40,212 nt of DNA from an uncultured Clostridia bacterium (GCA_934167225.1 CAKPLD010000005.1:1-40212); one strand, 5' to 3'; counted from the stretch's first letter, positions 8,868 to 17,096 are shown. The notes: a model not told the origin generated them from the sequence alone. Numbers and translations: made by a program.

Positions 8868-9323
8868 TTATTTTGAAACGTCTCCCCAAGATATTCCTTT
8901 GTCACTTACAGTTCCAACTTTAGTGTGTCCATTATATGTTAATGTAACTGTAGGTTTAGTTGATGAATCTGTCCAAGTGTCTACGCTTTCTGCTGACATT
9001 GTTACAGTAACATCATTAACTTTACCATTTGCTTTTTTGACAGTTGATAAGATTGTGTTTACAAGGTCTTTACCTGTTAATCCTGCATTTGAACCAGTTG
9101 AACTTGTATAAGATGTAGTATATAATTCAGAGATTGCTTCTGTACAATTATAGCTTAATGTTTCTGCTGCATCAGCTAATTTTGTTTGATAAGAAGCTTG
9201 ACTAGCTCTATTTAAAATACCATTTTGTCCTGTTAACATAGCGATAGAAACACCAGCTAAAATTAATAGAACTATAATAGTAACAACTAATGCTATAAGT
9301 GTTATACCATTATTATTTTTCAT
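8868..9323 (-). CDS. pilA: Major type IV pilin
   Basis: A 151-residue prepilin. The five-residue leader plus Gly6 is followed by ITLIALVVTIIVLLILAG, the methylated N-terminal helix of mature pilin, then GQNGILNRA, common in clostridial pilins. Position +5 is Ala instead of Glu. The soluble part is Ser/Thr rich, with Cys only at one place, so there is no classical disulfide loop. A very strong GAGGGGGG ribosome site precedes the ATG, and a stable hairpin follows the stop; both fit a highly expressed structural subunit. It is the third gene from the end of the pilMN-pilO-pilP side and is followed by its peptidase gene. Confidence 0.85.
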   Translation of the reverse strand: MKNNNGITLIALVVTIIVLLILAGVSIAMLTGQNGILNRASQASYQTKLADAAETLSYNCTEAISELYTTSYTSSTGSNAGLTGKDLVNTILSTVKKANGKVNDVTVTMSAESVDTWTDSSTKPTVTLTYNGHTKVGTVSDKGISWGDVSK

Positions 9324-9410
9324 TAGTTTTTTCCCCCCTCTCTTATGTAAATTTATCTTTTATTTGTGAATATATTAGCTTAAACTAATATAATATTAAT
9401 ATCTAATTAA

Positions 9411-9917
9411 TTATTTTGTACCTTCTTTATTGTAAACACTAGGTGTGGTACTTTCATTTGATTCATTTGGATTTGTATTTTGTTTATTTTCTGATGTTGT
9501 TTCATTTTTTGCACTACCATTAGTGCTAGAATTATTATTTGTAGTACTGTTTGTTGCTTGATTGTTGTTTTCACTATTATTGCTATTATTTTCACCTGAT
9601 GTTCCATCTGAAGTTGATGTTGAAGTATTTGTTTCAGCAAATGGGTTAGATTTTCCAGGAACATAAACATTTGTAGTTTGGTATCCTGATAAATCACTTG
9701 CTGTAACTTCATATGTTGATATTACATCATTAGTGTCACTTTTTTTATCTATGTTATCATCAAGTAAATCCTGTATTTCTTCTGATGCTGTGTATGTTAC
9801 AACTTCCGGCACTACCTTTCTATTTGGAATAAATCTATATAGTGCAATTGCTAAAACAAGCATTGTTAATAAACATACTAATAACATTATAATAATTTCT
9901 TTTATAACCTTTGCCAT
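9411..9917 (-). CDS. PilP-like type IV pilus assembly protein with low-complexity tail
   Basis: A 168-residue protein with one N-terminal membrane helix (about residues 8-28), a short conserved part ending in VPGKSNPFAE near residue 90, and a 75-residue tail made almost only of Asn, Ser, Thr, Gly and Glu. The GKSNPF motif and the position right after pilO recall PilP, but the beta-domain of PilP that contacts a secretin is absent, as expected in a single-membrane cell. It probably joins the PilM-N-O platform at the membrane. The function is inferred from position; it could be a clostridial-specific alignment-complex subunit. Confidence 0.6.
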   Translation of the reverse strand: MAKVIKEIIIMLLVCLLTMLVLAIALYRFIPNRKVVPEVVTYTASEEIQDLLDDNIDKKSDTNDVISTYEVTASDLSGYQTTNVYVPGKSNPFAETNTSTSTSDGTSGENNSNNSENNNQATNSTTNNNSSTNGSAKNETTSENKQNTNPNESNESTTPSVYNKEGTK

Positions 9918-9927
9918 TTTAGCCTCC

Positions 9928-10722
9928 TTAGTTTACCGAATTTGAATTTTTTTCTGTATTTTGTGTATTTTGGACTCCAGCTGTATTTGTATCATTTGAG
10001 CCTGTATTTGTCGTTGTATTTGTTGTTGTATTTGTTGTATTATTAGCTGAATTTGTATTTGTGTTGTCACCTTGGCTTGTATTTCCATTATTTGCATTTC
10101 CATCATTTGATCCATTTTGTTGGTCATTTGATGTTGCTTGGTCAATGCTTCCAACTATTATAGGAATTTCTTTGCATACAAATGTTGCTGATAATGTATT
10201 GTCTTTTGAAGCTCCCATTTTAAATTCATCTATTTTAAATCCTAATTTCGAGTCATTTTCTATGTCATATATAAAATCAGTTATATTTACATATTCTCCT
10301 GTTACATTGAAATTTAAGTTATATAGATTGTTGCTTGTCCCACTTTGTACAAGCTCTATTTTTATAACTACATTTTCGTCTTTAGCATAATTTCCAATTT
10401 TGGTCCACAAATAGTCTATTTCATATTTTTCTAATTGTGATGCATAACTAGGATTTTGCGAATCTGATAAAATTGCCTGATTTTCGTATTCTGTTTTGCT
10501 ACCTTGTAAAGTATTTGCTGTTCGCTTTAAGTTAGATTCTGTATTGGAATATGTAACTCCAATTGCATTTGATAAGTCGGAAATCTTTTTTTCTACATTA
10601 TCATTTTCTTCGCTTAAGCCTTTTATTCCATTTATATTGAACCTGCTAATACCATTTACCATAAATATTGCAGATCCTATTAATAGCAAAACAACCAATA
10701 AACTTATTAATATTTTTCTCAT
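9928..10722 (-). CDS. pilO: Type IV pilus assembly protein PilO
   Basis: A 264-residue bitopic protein. Residues 5-26 form the membrane helix, followed by a coiled-coil region (about 35-85) and a ferredoxin-like PilO domain (about 95-190, with FNVTGEYVNITDFIYDIEN). Residues 200-264 form an Asn/Thr/Gly tail that is not part of PilO proper. It would pair with PilN in the alignment complex linking the motor to the pilus base. Its ATG overlaps the stop of pilMN by four bases (ATGA), which indicates translational coupling, and the PilP-like gene follows 10 nt later. Confidence 0.82.
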   Translation of the reverse strand: MRKILISLLVVLLLIGSAIFMVNGISRFNINGIKGLSEENDNVEKKISDLSNAIGVTYSNTESNLKRTANTLQGSKTEYENQAILSDSQNPSYASQLEKYEIDYLWTKIGNYAKDENVVIKIELVQSGTSNNLYNLNFNVTGEYVNITDFIYDIENDSKLGFKIDEFKMGASKDNTLSATFVCKEIPIIVGSIDQATSNDQQNGSNDGNANNGNTSQGDNTNTNSANNTTNTTTNTTTNTGSNDTNTAGVQNTQNTEKNSNSVN

Positions 10723-12368
10723 GGTAACTCTCCTTCTATTGTTACTGTTACAATATCCCCACTTTTCTGGCTACTAGAAGATACAACATTATTTAATATT
10801 CCATCTACTTTTATTTTTGCTATAAAATAACCTAATTGGTCATAATCCCCTGCCTGAGCAATAATTGCGATTTTCTTTCCTGTTGAATTTTGAATTGCTG
10901 TTAACTGTACTCCTTCTGGGATTATATACATTATTTGGTTTAACAAATTTGGTATAGAATTTTTCATTTCTGCTATATTACTAATTTTATCATTTACAGC
11001 TTTTAATTCTTCTGTTAAAGATGTGTATTTGCTATTTTTGCTGTTTAAAGAATTTATATCTGTATTTATTTTTCCAATTTCAGAATTTTCAGATGCAATT
11101 AAATCATCTATTGATTCTTCTTTTTTCTTCATCTGATCTGTTAGAATATTAGAAAATACAATAAATATTATATTTACTAATATAATTGCAACCGCAATTC
11201 TTGCAAGCATAGTTTCTGTTTTATCTAATTTTCCTGTCATTGAAACATTAGAAAACATTTCTTGTAGTTTTATACCTAATTTACTTTTGCTTTCTTTTGG
11301 TGCTTTTTTGTTCTTTTTTCCTGCAGAAATATCTACACTTAGCAATTGTTTTATTTGATCCATAAAGTTGCTTTTTTTAAAGTTTAATGATTGTATTCCC
11401 TCTCCTAATGTTTGCATTGCAAGTGCTATTGCACTATTTACCTCTATGTAATCTTTTATATTTATTTGCACAATACTGCCTTCTATTATACTAGGTTTTA
11501 AAATCTTGCAATCTGCTGCTGGTAAAAATTCTTGGAAATATAAATCCACATTATTTATAACAGATAATGTTCCTGTTAAATATACTGTTGAAATTTTTAG
11601 AGTAGAATTTTCTACAATATTTTTTACCTTTTGGCATATTTGGTATAATGTTGGTATTATATCTTCTAAATGTGGTTGTTCTTTTGATTCATCCAGTACA
11701 TTTGCTGTGTATATTGTTGTTCCTTTGCAAATTTCATAAGCTTTACTCATAGAATTTTCCATTCTATTTATTTTTTCTAAAACTTCTCCACTTCCAGGTT
11801 CAATTGTTTCAACATTATAAACTTGTCTGTCATAAACTGTTGTAATCGTAGTTGCTTCTTCCATATTAACAATTAAAATATTTTCTTTTTTCTCTATTTT
11901 TGCTATGCTCGTTATTGCTGTTCCCATTGGTGTTATTCCCATAAGATTGTTTTTTTCGAAGTATTTCTTTTGCTTATTTAATTCTATTTTATTTACAATA
12001 ACTTGTATGGCTTTTATTTTTTCCTTATTTTCCACATCAGAAACTAAAGCATACCTTGTTTCGAATGCTTTTTGGTTATATTTGTTCTCATCACAGAAAG
12101 TTTCAAACTCTGTTTGTACACTCTTTTGTATATCGCTTTTTGAAAGTAGTGCAAAAATGTCATAATATAAATATTGCTCATTTTGAAGATTTATTGATAT
12201 TGGTGTATTGAAACTGTATGTTTCTTCTACAATTTTTTTGATTGTTTCATTAAAATTTTCAAAAAATCTTATTCCAAATGCTTCTACTTTAAAAGATCCT
12301 TTTTCCTTAGAAACTTTCGCGTATTTTATTAAATTGTTTTCTATATATATTCCTAAACAATTTTGCAT
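10719..12368 (-). CDS. pilMN: Fused PilM-PilN type IV pilus platform protein
   Basis: A 549-residue protein, about the sum of PilM and PilN. Residues 1 to about 325 resemble the actin-like cytoplasmic ATPase PilM (start CLGIYIENNLIKYAKV; ENILIVNMEEATTITTVYD as a phosphate-binding region; PGSGEVLEKIN). Near 330 is SLNFKKSNF, equivalent to the PilN N-terminal peptide that docks into PilM. One membrane helix at about 387-408, a coiled coil, and a PilN-type ferredoxin-like domain (PEGVQLTAIQNSTGKKIAI) follow. It is the first gene of the pilus operon, with a promoter 46 bases upstream, and overlaps pilO by 4 bp. Confidence 0.85.
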   Translation of the reverse strand: MQNCLGIYIENNLIKYAKVSKEKGSFKVEAFGIRFFENFNETIKKIVEETYSFNTPISINLQNEQYLYYDIFALLSKSDIQKSVQTEFETFCDENKYNQKAFETRYALVSDVENKEKIKAIQVIVNKIELNKQKKYFEKNNLMGITPMGTAITSIAKIEKKENILIVNMEEATTITTVYDRQVYNVETIEPGSGEVLEKINRMENSMSKAYEICKGTTIYTANVLDESKEQPHLEDIIPTLYQICQKVKNIVENSTLKISTVYLTGTLSVINNVDLYFQEFLPAADCKILKPSIIEGSIVQINIKDYIEVNSAIALAMQTLGEGIQSLNFKKSNFMDQIKQLLSVDISAGKKNKKAPKESKSKLGIKLQEMFSNVSMTGKLDKTETMLARIAVAIILVNIIFIVFSNILTDQMKKKEESIDDLIASENSEIGKINTDINSLNSKNSKYTSLTEELKAVNDKISNIAEMKNSIPNLLNQIMYIIPEGVQLTAIQNSTGKKIAIIAQAGDYDQLGYFIAKIKVDGILNNVVSSSSQKSGDIVTVTIEGELP

Positions 12369-12413
12369 TTCATTGCTCCTCGCTTTTATTATCTTATAGT
12401 ATTTTCTTTTTTT

Positions 12414-12442
12414 ATTCTATATGTTTTTCTTACTAAAATCAA
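12414..12442 (-). promoter_or_regulatory. Sigma-A-type promoter of the pilus operon
   Basis: On the minus strand TTGATT (12442-12437), 17 bp, then TAGAAT (12419-12414). The ATG of pilMN lies 46 nt further on. A direct-repeat array begins 15 bp upstream of the -35 box, a position suited to an activator. Confidence 0.6.
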
Positions 12443-12457
12443 TACCTTTTTCTAAAA

Positions 12458-12485
12458 TGTAATATAAATGTAATATTTCTGTAAT
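12458..12485 (+). promoter_or_regulatory. WalR/YycF-type direct repeats upstream of pilMN
   Basis: Three perfect TGTAAT hexamers start at 12458, 12469 and 12480, each separated by five bases (11-bp period). This fits the known WalR (YycF/VicR) consensus TGTWAH-N5-TGTWAH. They sit just upstream of the pilMN -35 box and also 87-114 bp upstream of spoVAC. The protein that binds is inferred, not seen. Confidence 0.55.
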
Positions 12486-12508
12486 ATTTCTGTTTTTGTA
12501 AAAAAATT

Positions 12509-12540
12509 GTATAAATAACACCATATTGGAAATCATATTA
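12509..12540 (+). promoter_or_regulatory. Possible forespore (sigma-F/G-like) promoter of spoVAC
   Basis: GTATA (12509-12513) and CATATTA (12534-12540) match the -35 and -10 elements of forespore sigma factors, but the 20-bp spacer is longer than the usual 17-18. The position, 32 nt before the spoVAC start, is right. Tentative. Confidence 0.3.
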
Positions 12541-12571
12541 GTATATTATTTTTTGGAGGTTATCAATAAAT

Positions 12572-13015
12572 ATGAATAGTCCTATAGATACACAAAAAGA
12601 TTATCAAGAATATGTAAATCAAAAATCCCCCAACTCCCCAATTTTAAAAAATTGCTTTAACGCATTTTGGGTTGGAGGTCTTATTTGCTCAATAGGTCAA
12701 ATTATATTTTCATTTTGCTTATATAAAGGCATAGATGAAGTCTCAAGCGGAACTATTGTCTCAATCATCTTAATCGCAATAAGCGCTTTTTTAACCGCCC
12801 TTAACATTTTCAACAAAATAGGAAAATTTGCAGGTGCAGGATCACTAGTTCCTATAACCGGTTTCGCAAATTCAATTGTCGCTCCCGCAATGGAATACAA
12901 ATCCGAAGGTTATATCATGGGCGTTGGAGCCAAAATGTTCACCGTTGCAGGTCCTGTTCTAGTTTATGGTATTTCCACTTCCATAATTGTTGGACTTATC
13001 TACTTCCTATTTTAG
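12572..13015 (+). CDS. spoVAC: Stage V sporulation protein AC (SpoVAC)
   Basis: A 147-residue integral membrane protein of the SpoVAC/SpoVAEB family, part of the inner forespore membrane channel that moves dipicolinic acid (with calcium) during spore maturation and germination. Four to five hydrophobic segments are seen, with the family motif GKFAGAGSLVPITGFANS (residues 89-106) and the PAMEYKSEGYIMG loop. GGAGGT lies 11 nt before the ATG. It is the first gene of spoVAC-AD-AE; spoVAA, AB and AF are absent here, as in many Clostridia. Confidence 0.95.
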   Translation: MNSPIDTQKDYQEYVNQKSPNSPILKNCFNAFWVGGLICSIGQIIFSFCLYKGIDEVSSGTIVSIILIAISAFLTALNIFNKIGKFAGAGSLVPITGFANSIVAPAMEYKSEGYIMGVGAKMFTVAGPVLVYGISTSIIVGLIYFLF

Positions 13016-13019
13016 CAAT

Positions 13020-13082
13020 TCCCCATTTGGGGACGGTTCTCTATTGGGGAATCCCCAATAGAGAACCGTCCCCAAATGGGGA
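13020..13082. repeat. REP-like palindrome, copy 1
   Basis: A perfect inverted repeat with two 31-bp arms (13020-13050 and 13052-13082) and one central A, carrying the GGGGACGGTTCT core. It sits 4 bp after spoVAC and 24 bp before spoVAD, inside the operon. Copies 2 and 3 are at 22317 and 39191. No transposase is nearby; the core resembles REP sequences linked to RAYT transposases. Confidence 0.85.
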
Positions 13083-13106
13083 GGAGAAAGGAATGAATAA
13101 ATTATT

Positions 13107-14108
13107 ATGAAGAAATTAGGTAAACAAACAATAAAATTTGATACTCCACCAACTATTTTGCAAACAGCGTGTATAGCAGGGCCTAAGGAAGCTGATGGGC
13201 CTCTTGCGAAATATTTTGATCAATGTTTAGAAGACGAAATGTGGGGAGAAAAAAGTTGGGAAAAAGCTGAAAGTAAAATTGTGAAACAGACTGTTAATAC
13301 CTTGATTTCAAAATCTGGTATTCCTTCTGATAAAATAGAATATTGTTTTGCGGGTGATTTGCTTAACCAATGTATATCTTCTAGTTTTGGTTTAAGGGAA
13401 TTAAATGTTCCATTTTATGGAATTTTCGGTGCTTGTTCTACTTTTGTTGAAGGCATGCAACTTGCTTCTGTTTTTGTTGATGGTGGTATAAATTATGCTA
13501 TTTGCTGTGCGTCAAGTCATTTTTGTAGTTCTGAAAGGCAATTTAGGTTTCCTTTGGAACTTGGAAATCAAAGACCACAATCTGCTCAATGGACTGTTAC
13601 TGCATGTGGTTCTGCTATGTTGGCTAGAGATGGAAATGGTCCTAAAATAACTCATATTACTACTGGTAAAATTGTTGATATGGGTATAAAAGATACTAAC
13701 AATATGGGGGCTGCTATGGCACCCGCGGCTTTTGATAGCTTGATGACACATTTTTCTGATACTGGTAGAAAACCTAGCTATTATGATGCAATTATTACTG
13801 GTGATTTAGGTCATATTGGCAAAGATATATTGATTGATTTATGTCAGAATGCTGGATATAATATAAGGTCTGTTTATAATGATTGTGGTGTTCTTATTTT
13901 TGATAAATCTACTCAAGATACTCATTCTGGTGGTAGTGGATGTGGCTGTTGTGCTAGTGTTTTTTCTGGATATTTGTTTGAACAATTGAAAACTAAAAAA
14001 TTAAATAAGATTCTTCTTATTGCAACAGGTGCTCTTATGAATTCTATGAGTTCTCAACAAGGTGAATCTATTCCTGGTATTGCACAAGCTGTTGCTATTG
14101 AGAATTAG
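13107..14108 (+). CDS. spoVAD: Stage V sporulation protein AD (SpoVAD)
   Basis: A 333-residue thiolase-fold protein that binds dipicolinic acid at the inner forespore membrane and is needed for its uptake into the spore core. Family features include the N-terminal TPPTILQTACIAGPKEADGP, FGACSTFVEGMQLAS (the degenerate thiolase nucleophile region), CCASSHFCSSERQFRFPLE, and a C-terminal GGSGCGCCASVFSGY with a Cys cluster. The length is typical. A REP-like palindrome separates it from spoVAC. The ribosome site (AAAGGA) is 14 nt from the ATG, longer than usual, so translation may be weaker or coupled to a five-codon ORF beginning at 13093. Confidence 0.96.
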   Translation: MKKLGKQTIKFDTPPTILQTACIAGPKEADGPLAKYFDQCLEDEMWGEKSWEKAESKIVKQTVNTLISKSGIPSDKIEYCFAGDLLNQCISSSFGLRELNVPFYGIFGACSTFVEGMQLASVFVDGGINYAICCASSHFCSSERQFRFPLELGNQRPQSAQWTVTACGSAMLARDGNGPKITHITTGKIVDMGIKDTNNMGAAMAPAAFDSLMTHFSDTGRKPSYYDAIITGDLGHIGKDILIDLCQNAGYNIRSVYNDCGVLIFDKSTQDTHSGGSGCGCCASVFSGYLFEQLKTKKLNKILLIATGALMNSMSSQQGESIPGIAQAVAIEN

Positions 14109-14124
14109 AAAGGATTGAATTTTT

Positions 14125-14511
14125 ATGGATTTTTGGCTAAATTTTGATTGGTTACTTTTGCTTAGATGCTTTATTGTCGGCGGACTTATTTGTGTTGTTG
14201 GCCAGATTTTAATTGATAAAACTAAACTTACCTCTGCTAGAATTTTGGTTCTTTTTGTAACTGTAGGAACCATTTTAGGTGGTCTTGGAATTTATCCATA
14301 TCTTGTTAAATTTGCTGGCTGTGGTGCAACTGTTCCTTTAACTGGATTTGGTAATAATTTAGCAAAAGGTGTTATGGAAGCTGTAAAAGAATCTGGCTTT
14401 TTGGGCATTTTTACTGGTGGTCTTAAGGCTAGTGCTGGCGGAATTTCCGCTGCTGTTTTCTTTGGCTATATTGCTTCTTTAATTTCTAAACCTAAAATGA
14501 AAAAACAGTAG
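14125..14511 (+). CDS. spoVAE: Stage V sporulation protein AE (SpoVAE/SpoVAEB)
   Basis: A 128-residue membrane protein related to SpoVAC, and the third part of the dipicolinate channel set. It has an N-terminal amphipathic start (MDFWLNFDWLLLL), several membrane helices and the conserved KFAGCGATVPLTGFGNNLA at 70-88. It starts 16 nt after spoVAD, with AGAAAGGA as ribosome site. A bidirectional terminator follows. Paralogy with SpoVAC is clear in the GCGA(T/S)VP(L/I)TGF block. Confidence 0.94.
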   Translation: MDFWLNFDWLLLLRCFIVGGLICVVGQILIDKTKLTSARILVLFVTVGTILGGLGIYPYLVKFAGCGATVPLTGFGNNLAKGVMEAVKESGFLGIFTGGLKASAGGISAAVFFGYIASLISKPKMKKQ

Positions 14512-14578
14512 TTTAGCAATATTTTTTTATAAGCCCCCTATCTCTATTTATGCTATCTACTTATAAGTAAACAAAAAC

Positions 14579-14617
14579 AAAAATAGAAACAGATTATTAT
14601 TTTCTGTTTCTATTTTT
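14579..14617. terminator. Bidirectional terminator between spoVAE and ftsZ
   Basis: A perfect 15-bp stem (14579-14593 with 14603-14617) has a 9-nt loop and A/T tracts on both sides. It lies between the converging spoVAE (+) and ftsZ (-) genes and would serve both. Confidence 0.8.
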
Positions 14618-14632
14618 AATATGTATTTATTT

Positions 14633-15766
14633 TTATAAAGTTTTGTTTTTATTTTTTCTTAAGAATGATGGTATGTCTAAATCGTTTTGAGAAGCTCCTA
14701 AGTCTTGATTAGAAGGTATTGAGCTTACTTTTTTCTCCCAAGGTTTTGATGTTGAATTTTTTCCAATTGAATCTAAAATTGGAGATTTCATTTCATCTGG
14801 CTCATCAAATCCTGTTGCAATAACTGTTATCTTAATTTCGTCTTGCATTTCTGGATCTATAACTGTACCAAAGATAATGTTTGCCTCAGGGTCTACACTG
14901 CGTTGAATAAGTTCTGCTGCTGTGTTTACTTCTTGTAAACCTAAATCTTCACCACCTGTTATATTAATAATTACTCCTCTTGCTCCTTCTATTGATGTTT
15001 CTAGCAATGGACTTTGGATTGCTTCTTTTGCTGCATCTTCTGCTTTGTTTTCACCTGATGCACGTCCTGTTCCCATATGTGCCATACCTGTATTTAGCAT
15101 TATTGTTTTTACATCGGCAAAGTCTAGGTTAACTGTTCCTGTAACTGTGATTAGGTCTGATATACCTTGTACACCTTGTCTTAATACATCATCTGCCATT
15201 AAGAATGCTTCTGCCATTGATGTTTTTCTATCTATTATTTGTAGTAGTTTGTCATTTGGTATTACTATTAATGTATCTACCTTTGATTTTAAGCTTTCTA
15301 TTCCACGTTCTGCTTGTGCTAAACGTTTCTTTCCCTCAAATGTGAATGGTTTTGTAACAACTCCTATTGTTAATATTCCCATTTCTTTGGCTAAACCTGC
15401 AACTATTGGTGCTGCACCAGTTCCAGTTCCGCCACCCATTCCGCAAGTAACAAATACCATATCTGCTCCTCTTAGAACTTCTGATAATTCCGTTTTGCTT
15501 TCTTCAGCTGATTGTGCTCCAACATCTGGGTTTGCTCCTGCTCCTAGTCCTCTTGTTATTTTTTCTCCTATTTGAATTTTTGTACTTGCTTTTGATTTTT
15601 GTAAAGCTTGTCTATCTGTGTTTACAGCAATAAAGTCTACTGATTTGATTCCTTGGTCTAACATTCTATTTACTGCGTTGTTTCCAGCTCCTCCTACTCC
15701 TATTACTTTTATTGTTGCTGTTCCATCCATCATTGTTAAATTGCTGTTATCATCAATATCCATCAT
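14633..15766 (-). CDS. ftsZ: Cell division GTPase FtsZ
   Basis: A 377-residue tubulin homologue that forms the Z-ring at mid-cell. GTP-binding elements are VGGAGNNAVNRM at 24-35, the tubulin signature GGGTGTG at 111-117, and NTDRQAL. The C-terminal tail DLDIPSFLRKNK is the conserved peptide that binds FtsA and other partners. Length and architecture are standard. GGAGG lies 8-9 nt before the ATG. It follows ftsA by 57 nt and ends 16 nt from the shared terminator. Confidence 0.98.
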   Translation of the reverse strand: MMDIDDNSNLTMMDGTATIKVIGVGGAGNNAVNRMLDQGIKSVDFIAVNTDRQALQKSKASTKIQIGEKITRGLGAGANPDVGAQSAEESKTELSEVLRGADMVFVTCGMGGGTGTGAAPIVAGLAKEMGILTIGVVTKPFTFEGKKRLAQAERGIESLKSKVDTLIVIPNDKLLQIIDRKTSMAEAFLMADDVLRQGVQGISDLITVTGTVNLDFADVKTIMLNTGMAHMGTGRASGENKAEDAAKEAIQSPLLETSIEGARGVIINITGGEDLGLQEVNTAAELIQRSVDPEANIIFGTVIDPEMQDEIKITVIATGFDEPDEMKSPILDSIGKNSTSKPWEKKVSSIPSNQDLGASQNDLDIPSFLRKNKNKTL

Positions 15767-15823
15767 AATTTTATTATCCTCCTTAAATATGTATATATAG
15801 CATTTGTAACTTGGTTACTTTTT

Positions 15824-17053
15824 TTAGCTATAAAAAAACTCTTTGATTCTTGAAATTATTGTTTTCCAAAAACTTTCTTTTGAATTTGTATCAATTTTAC
15901 TTGATACTGATTTCGCAAAAGGTCTTGATGCTATATATCGTATTAGAGCGTAACTCGTTCTGAATTCTGGCTTTACTGTGCTTACTGCTCTTCCTGTTGA
16001 TATTTTTACGGGAATATTTAATGCTATTTTTCCTGCTACATCACTTTTGTTTATGTTTATTATGCCTTGCCCTGTAAGTACTACGTTGTTTATTCTTGAT
16101 TTTAATCCTTGGTTTGTTATGTCTTTATTTATAATTGAAAATATTTCTTCTATTCTTGCTTCCATAATTTCAATTAATTCTGAACTTTTTATTACTTTGC
16201 TTCTTGTTTCGTCTGTACAAGTATTTAGCATTATTTCGTTATCATTGTCTATAAATGATTTTAAGGCTAATCCATATTGTCTTTTTAGCTTTTCTGCTTC
16301 TTGTTCAGATATACTTAATACTAATGCAATGTCATGTGTTATGTTGTTTCCTCCTAGTGGTATTGTGTTTGTATATTTAAATTCTTCTCCTTCAAATACT
16401 CCTATGTCTGTATTTTCTGCTCCTACATCTAGTAACATTACATTGTCATATAATTCGTTTTTGTCTAACACTAGATTTCTTTCTGCAAGTGCTACTGGTA
16501 TTATTCCATCTATTTCTACACCTGCTTTTTTGAATATACTTGTTAGCTTTCTTATATAATCTTTTTCTGCAAGTATTACCTGTGCATTTACCGTGAATGA
16601 TGAAGCAAAACTTCCTACTGGATCTGCTATTATTTTGCCATTGTCTAATACTACTTGGTTTATTGCTACATCTATTAATACTTTATTATCTGGTATTTCT
16701 ATGTCTTTTACTTGCATTACAGCATTTTGTAAATCCTTTTGGGAAATTCCTGCAAATTTGTCCTTTACTTCTTTTAATACACTGTTTTGGACTATTGTTA
16801 CATATTTTCCTGGAATAGTTACATAAGCTGAGTTTATTTTTAATTCTGTTTCTTCTTCTGCTTTTTCGATAGTTTTGGCAATACTTAAACTTATATCGTC
16901 TTCATCAACTATCTTGCCTTTTTTTAATCCATTACATTTATGTGAGGTGCAACATATTATTTCTATTTGTCCAAAGTTGTTTACTTCGCCAGCTCCTAAG
17001 CAAACTCTGGTTGTTCCAATGTCTATGCCCACTATGATATCTCCTATTGCCAA
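15824..17053 (-). CDS. ftsA: Cell division protein FtsA
   Basis: A 409-residue actin-family protein that tethers FtsZ filaments to the membrane. It has phosphate-1 motif GIDIGTTRVCLG (9-20), the SHS2 (1C) domain about 84-165, phosphate-2 MLLDVGAENTDIGVF, and adenosine motif VLTGQGI. The C-terminal FWKTIISRIKEFFYS is the amphipathic membrane-targeting helix. It has its own well-formed promoter and an array of WalR-type repeats, and so can be expressed apart from the upstream ftsQ-sbp genes. Confidence 0.96.
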   Translation of the reverse strand: MAIGDIIVGIDIGTTRVCLGAGEVNNFGQIEIICCTSHKCNGLKKGKIVDEDDISLSIAKTIEKAEEETELKINSAYVTIPGKYVTIVQNSVLKEVKDKFAGISQKDLQNAVMQVKDIEIPDNKVLIDVAINQVVLDNGKIIADPVGSFASSFTVNAQVILAEKDYIRKLTSIFKKAGVEIDGIIPVALAERNLVLDKNELYDNVMLLDVGAENTDIGVFEGEEFKYTNTIPLGGNNITHDIALVLSISEQEAEKLKRQYGLALKSFIDNDNEIMLNTCTDETRSKVIKSSELIEIMEARIEEIFSIINKDITNQGLKSRINNVVLTGQGIININKSDVAGKIALNIPVKISTGRAVSTVKPEFRTSYALIRYIASRPFAKSVSSKIDTNSKESFWKTIISRIKEFFYS

Positions 17054-17096
17054 GGTAATTCCTCCATATTTTCAATTTAATTTTTTTCTAGGTTTA

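Noticed and set aside
9407..9712. Gln/Met-rich 101-codon frame overlapping the PilP-like gene
   Set aside because: It is a shifted reading of the Asn/Ser/Thr-coding low-complexity tail; the other frame has the membrane helix and ribosome site.
12521..12528. CATATTG as an alternative forespore -10 box for spoVAC
   Set aside because: No matching -35 element lies 17-18 bp upstream, where there is only an A-run.
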